Assembly: GCA_900315495.1 (NCBI GenBank)
Contig: OMZJ01000019.1
Location: forward strand, 1-45,557
Direction of reading: 5' to 3'
Source of the DNA: an uncultured Lachnospiraceae bacterium
GTDB lineage: Bacteria; Bacillota; Clostridia; Lachnospirales; Lachnospiraceae
Length of the DNA stretch: 45,557 bases
Position 1 is the stretch's first letter, and each line of letters begins with the position of its first letter. The notes under the pieces were generated by a model, which saw nothing but the letters and a program-made list of their open reading frames with translations, was not told the origin of the DNA and did not search any database. Shown here one piece after another: positions 42,708 through 45,557 of this stretch. A program made the position numbers and the translations under genes.

Positions 42708-42845
42708 CAGTCGGATCGGCCATCCGATTTCAATCTGATCTGTTCTCAGATACCAGTCCGATCCGTTCTCAGATACGAATCCGACCATTCTCGGATTTTG
42801 ATCTGATCTGTTCTCGTATTTCAATCTGATCTATGATTCAGATTC
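42708..42845. repeat. 23-bp tandem repeat (six units) between parB and DUF4446
   Basis: Consecutive 23-base units begin at 42708, 42731, 42754, 42777, 42800 and 42823. The better units contain GATCTGTTCTC flanked by CTGATC-type words; on the minus strand GAGAACAGATCAGAT. The last unit includes the parB stop codon. More diverged 23-base units may continue to about 42662. Confidence 0.75.
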
Positions 42846-44217
42846 CGATCAGATCCAGGATTTTCTGAAGATCCATGTCTGAATAATAGTCGATTTCGAT
42901 TCTTCCCTTGTCCTCTGCTTTTCGCTGAATTCTAACCTTGGTGCCAATCCGGTTGCGAAGCTTTTCCTCGTACTCATGATAGAGGCTCTGGTTGGAAAGC
43001 TCCTTCTCTTCCTTCGGCGCCTTCTTATTCTGCAGTGCCCGGACAATCTTTTCGGTCTCACGGACGCTGAGGCCTTCATCCATGATCCGGTTTGCCAGCT
43101 CGAGCTGTCCCTCTCCATCCGAAAGACTGAGAAGTACTTTCGCATGGCCTTCTGTAATCAGACCCTCCGCAAGCATTTTCTGAACTTCATCATTCAACTT
43201 CAGAAGACGAAGCGCATTCGTGATCGCGGTACGGCTCTTGGAAAGTTCTTCGGCGATGGCATCCTGCGTCAGGTGATAGGATTTGATCAGTGTCCGGTAA
43301 GCCTGCGCCTCTTCAATCGGGTTCAGATCTTCCCGCTGCAGGTTTTCAATCAGAGATACCTGTGCCCGTTCTCTGGGAGAATACTCACGGACAATTGCAG
43401 GAATCTCTTTCAGTCCCGCCATGCGCGCGGCACGCCACCTTCTCTCACCGGCAATCAGCTCGTAATATTCGCCCTTTTTCTGGACAAGCACAGGCTGAAG
43501 AACACCGTATTTTTCAATCGAATCCGAAAGTTCCGTCAGGCTGTCCTCATCGAATTTTCTCCGGGGCTGATTTTTATTGGATTCGATCTGCCGAATTTTC
43601 AACATCACTACATTATTTTCTGTTTCATCTTTCGGTCCATTCCTGTCGGATAAGTCAACCGATTCTTCCAATGAAGAAGTACCTCCTGTGAGCGAACTGA
43701 CATTGGAAACGACAGACTCATTCTGACTGAGCGCTGCAGCTTTCTGTAAGGCATCCTTCCCTTGATGCGGTTTTACCTCCGCTTTCACTTCCTGGACATC
43801 AGAACCTTCTTCTTGGGAAACAGAATTCAGCATTTCGTTTTCCGGCTGATTTACGTCTTCCGATGAATTCTCTGTTTCAGGCAAACTTTCTTTTTTTGTC
43901 TGTTTCTCTCCATCCGCGGAACGATTTGTCCAGGATTGTTCTGTCATTTCGGGTTTCTCTTTTTCTACTGATTCTTCTTCCGTGTTCGGCTTCTCTTCTG
44001 CTTTGTCTGTATTTTCCGCATTCGAAATTGATTTTTCCTGCAGATCATCCCCTGACTTCGGCTTTTCACCGGTCTCGGTGAAAGCGGCAGAATCCTCCGC
44101 TTTGAGCTCCTGAACCTTATCCTTCTTTATATAATTTGTCGGGAACAGAGAACCGATTCCTCGTCCGAGCCCTCCTTTTCCCGAACCTCTGGCCGCCATA
44201 CCCCTTTTCTCAGACAT
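42838..44217 (-). CDS. parB: Chromosome-partition protein ParB (Spo0J) with a long acidic insertion
   Basis: CTP-dependent DNA clamp that loads at parS sites, spreads, and organises the origin with ParA and SMC. The 459-residue protein is much longer than the usual 280-300. The N-terminal ParA-contact peptide is present (GGLGRGIGSLFP, residues 15-26). The CTPase/N-terminal domain starts near residue 203 (VVMLKIRQIESNKNQPRRKF), with GERRWRAAR (258-266) and the ENLQREDLNPIEEAQAY region. The helix-turn-helix follows (TQDAIAEELSKSRTAITNALR), then the C-terminal dimerisation domain. Residues about 30-202 are a low-complexity, Glu/Lys/Ser-rich insertion. AAAGGAG precedes the ATG, 18 bases after parA. 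Confidence 0.95.
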   Translation of the reverse strand: MSEKRGMAARGSGKGGLGRGIGSLFPTNYIKKDKVQELKAEDSAAFTETGEKPKSGDDLQEKSISNAENTDKAEEKPNTEEESVEKEKPEMTEQSWTNRSADGEKQTKKESLPETENSSEDVNQPENEMLNSVSQEEGSDVQEVKAEVKPHQGKDALQKAAALSQNESVVSNVSSLTGGTSSLEESVDLSDRNGPKDETENNVVMLKIRQIESNKNQPRRKFDEDSLTELSDSIEKYGVLQPVLVQKKGEYYELIAGERRWRAARMAGLKEIPAIVREYSPRERAQVSLIENLQREDLNPIEEAQAYRTLIKSYHLTQDAIAEELSKSRTAITNALRLLKLNDEVQKMLAEGLITEGHAKVLLSLSDGEGQLELANRIMDEGLSVRETEKIVRALQNKKAPKEEKELSNQSLYHEYEEKLRNRIGTKVRIQRKAEDKGRIEIDYYSDMDLQKILDLIGI

Positions 44218-44235
44218 GCCAGTCTCCTTTCCTGA

Positions 44236-45000
44236 TCAGAATATCTTTTTAATCAATTCATCTGCCAGCTGCTCGTAGCTGACCGCGCCTGTTGATCTGC
44301 TGTCATACATATTGATGGGAATTCCATAACTCGGCGCTTCCGCAAGCCGCACATTTCTGGGTATTTTTGTCTCGAAGACCGGAATATCCAGATTTTCTTT
44401 TACATTCTGAACCACCTGAGACGATAAATTTGTTCTGGCATCGTACATCGTAAATACAACACCTGCAATGTCCAGTTTATCGTTCAGCCTCTCCTTCTCC
44501 AGGTTGATCGTTTTCAGAAGTTCACCCAATCCTTCCAGTGCATAATATTCACACTGAATCGGAATCAGCACCAGATCTGCCGCGGTCAATGCATTAATGG
44601 TCAGCAGATTCAGTGCGGGAGGACAGTCAATCAGAATGACATCATACCGATCCCTGACCGCATCGAGTTTATCCTTCAGGATGTATTCTCTTTTTTCGGC
44701 ATTCATCATCTCAATCTCGGCACCGGACAGATTGACATTTGAGCGGATGATATCAAGTTTTTCAAACACATTGGCTGTGATTGTTTCTTCCGGCGTACTT
44801 TCACCAATGAGCATTTCATAGGCCGTGTTTCCCTGCGCGTCCTTATCTACACCCAGACCGCTCGTCAGATTTCCCTGTGGATCCAGATCTACGGCAAGAA
44901 CCTTTTTCCCCTTTTCTGCCAGAAATGCAGATAGATTTATCGCTGTAGTAGTCTTGCCAACGCCACCCTTTTGATTTGCAATCGCAATAATTTTGCTCAT
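44236..45000 (-). CDS. parA: Chromosome-partition ATPase ParA (Soj)
   Basis: DNA-bound ATPase that positions ParB-parS complexes and can influence DnaA. The 254 residues are the typical size of Soj. The deviant Walker A is KGGVGKTTT (residues 11-19), then VDLDPQGNLTSGLG (Walker A' region), DVILIDCPPALNLLT (Walker B), and KIPRNVRLAEAPSYGIPI near the C-terminus. I chose the ATG at 45000 because AAAGGA precedes it; an ATG at 45015 lacks a site. It is the first gene of the parA-parB operon and faces a parS-rich non-coding region. Confidence 0.97.
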   Translation of the reverse strand: MSKIIAIANQKGGVGKTTTAINLSAFLAEKGKKVLAVDLDPQGNLTSGLGVDKDAQGNTAYEMLIGESTPEETITANVFEKLDIIRSNVNLSGAEIEMMNAEKREYILKDKLDAVRDRYDVILIDCPPALNLLTINALTAADLVLIPIQCEYYALEGLGELLKTINLEKERLNDKLDIAGVVFTMYDARTNLSSQVVQNVKENLDIPVFETKIPRNVRLAEAPSYGIPINMYDSRSTGAVSYEQLADELIKKIF

Positions 45001-45031
45001 CTTTCTTCCTTTCATGAATTACTGCTGAATC

Positions 45032-45040
45032 AGTATATCA
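45032..45040 (-). promoter_or_regulatory. Extended -10 promoter for parA
   Basis: On the minus strand TGATATACT gives TGn plus the -10 TATACT (45032-45037), predicting a start near 45025 and a short leader. The nearest parS-like site (45065-45080) lies at about -40 to -55, so ParB could influence this promoter. Confidence 0.5.
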
Positions 45041-45064
45041 TTTCTGCTTTTCAATTTCTACCAA

Positions 45065-45080
45065 TGTTCCACATGGAACA
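45065..45080. promoter_or_regulatory. parS-like site 1
   Basis: TGTTCCACATGGAACA, a near-palindrome matching the Firmicutes parS consensus TGTTNCACGTGAAACA apart from two positions. Confidence 0.7.
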
Positions 45081-45159
45081 TAGGTTCCGTGTATTCATTT
45101 CCGATTTGATTCATTGATTCCGTTGTACAGAGGATATTGATACTGAGTCAGATTCTCAA

Positions 45160-45175
45160 TGTTCCACGTGGAACA
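45160..45175. promoter_or_regulatory. parS site 2
   Basis: TGTTCCACGTGGAACA, a perfect 16-bp palindrome with the CACGTG core, one base off the B. subtilis consensus. Confidence 0.88.
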
Positions 45176-45213
45176 TCTTCTCTAGTGATCCACGATTCTA
45201 CCTTTACGGAGCA

Positions 45214-45229
45214 TGTCCCACGAAGAACA
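45214..45229. promoter_or_regulatory. Degenerate parS-like site 3
   Basis: TGTCCCACGAAGAACA keeps the outer TGT/ACA and CCACG but has lost symmetry. It is half the main spacing (54 bases) from site 2. Confidence 0.45.
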
Positions 45230-45321
45230 TTTCAAAGTAGTCATGACCACCATTGATATCGTTTTGGTTAAGTTAGGTTGAATGTTCATGTTTTCCTTCC
45301 TCAGATCCCAAAGTACCATTA

Positions 45322-45337
45322 TGTTCTACGTGGAACA
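45322..45337. promoter_or_regulatory. parS-like site 4
   Basis: TGTTCTACGTGGAACA differs from the perfect palindrome at one base and lies 108 bases after site 3. Confidence 0.75.
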
Positions 45338-45429
45338 TACACATCGATACTCTACGCAATGATGTTTTTCGATGACATCTTCTATAAAAAATTTCCATGG
45401 ATGGAACTCATAGATTTACTGCTCTGTAA

Positions 45430-45445
45430 TGTTCCACGTGGAACA
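45430..45445. promoter_or_regulatory. parS site 5
   Basis: TGTTCCACGTGGAACA, identical to site 2 and 108 bases after site 4. Confidence 0.88.
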
Positions 45446-45535
45446 TTTGCCTCAAATCTGGCTCACCTTTTTTCTCAATTACGTTTCGCGTAGGATATTT
45501 CATCAAAACCGACTTACCATTTTTCGGACTGAAAC

Positions 45536-45551
45536 TGTTTCACGTGGAACA
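45536..45551. promoter_or_regulatory. parS site 6
   Basis: TGTTTCACGTGGAACA, one base from the consensus TGTTNCACGTGAAACA, 106 bases after site 5. The window ends six bases later. Confidence 0.85.
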
Positions 45552-45557
45552 TTTCCT

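Larger units (their letters stand above)
45001..45557. other. Origin-proximal non-coding region with parS array
   Basis: At least 550 bases without a credible gene, more AT-rich than the window average, upstream of parA. Besides the parA promoter and six parS-like sites I found no clear DnaA box (TTATCCACA), so this may be the partition centre rather than the replication origin itself, which is probably nearby to the right. Confidence 0.6.

Noticed and set aside
42662..42845. CRISPR array after parB
   Set aside because: The units are back-to-back without unique spacers and no cas gene is near; it is a simple tandem repeat.
45278..45493. 71-codon plus-strand frame near the right end
   Set aside because: It runs through two parS-like sites, has no ribosome binding site and no motif.
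45482..45497. Seventh parS-like site
   Set aside because: CGTTTCGCGTAGGATA matches only about 11 of 16 positions and breaks the palindrome; too weak to list.
45001..45557. Replication origin with DnaA boxes
   Set aside because: No clear TTATCCACA-type boxes or AT-rich 13-mers were found; only parS-like sites support origin proximity.

Overview
The window looks like the chromosome of a moderately GC-rich Clostridia member, most likely a Lachnospiraceae-type gut anaerobe. The evidence is glycyl-radical fermentation (pflB/pflA), Firmicutes-type Shine-Dalgarno sites (AAGGAGG, AGGAGG), the clostridial order parA-parB-DUF4446-serS, several proteins of clostridial domain families (DUF3881, DUF4446, DUF815 ATPase, Mbeg1-like), and a gut-type beta-glucuronidase. 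The species cannot be named from the sequence alone. The right end is close to the replication origin: parA/parB are followed by a non-coding stretch with six parS-like sites. Nearly all genes are on the minus strand and so point away from that end, as expected for leading-strand genes. The exception is the plus-strand cluster at 1.6-5.7 kb.

Layout, left to right. 0-1.2 kb: mtnA (minus), then the first codons of another minus-strand gene at the left edge. 1.6-5.7 kb (plus): coaBC, an ECF-type pantothenate transporter S component, coaX, azlC and azlD. This is a coenzyme A supply operon fused to a branched-chain amino-acid exporter and closed by a strong terminator. 5.8-12 kb (minus): uidA, fucU, glgP and a pRiA4b ORF-3-like gene, a carbohydrate block with a perfect 26-bp operator-like palindrome and tandem repeats before fucU. 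12.2-15.2 kb: a YqkD-like hydrolase, a DUF2238-like membrane protein and pncC (CinA C-terminal domain). 15.6-19.2 kb: a sugar ABC importer (binding protein, two permeases, no ATPase) with a clear promoter and an attenuating terminator after the binding-protein gene. 19.6-27.3 kb: envelope-related genes (Mbeg1-like lipase-fold protein, TVP38/VTT membrane protein, DUF815 AAA ATPase, LCP lipoprotein, nagB, polyprenyl-phosphate sugar transferase). 27.7-31.1 kb: pflA and pflB. 31.3-39.3 kb: a membrane glycerophosphodiester phosphodiesterase, a NagD-type HAD phosphatase, a small Tudor-like/coiled-coil protein, rfbC, rfbD and an S9 peptidase. 39.5-45.6 kb: DUF3881, serS, DUF4446, parB, parA and the parS array.

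No CRISPR array, transposase, phage gene, rRNA or tRNA was recognised. The most unusual signals are around the partition locus: a parS array with spacings of about 54/108 bp, a ParB with a ~170-residue acidic insertion, and a six-unit 23-bp tandem repeat just after parB. The window is also rich in short tandem repeats of many periods (14, 18, 23, 33, 40 and 47 bp), and several long perfect hairpins lack a U-tract. One of these hairpins sits between azlC and azlD. I found no convincing new defence or mobile system. All function calls come from reading motifs by eye; no database search was run.
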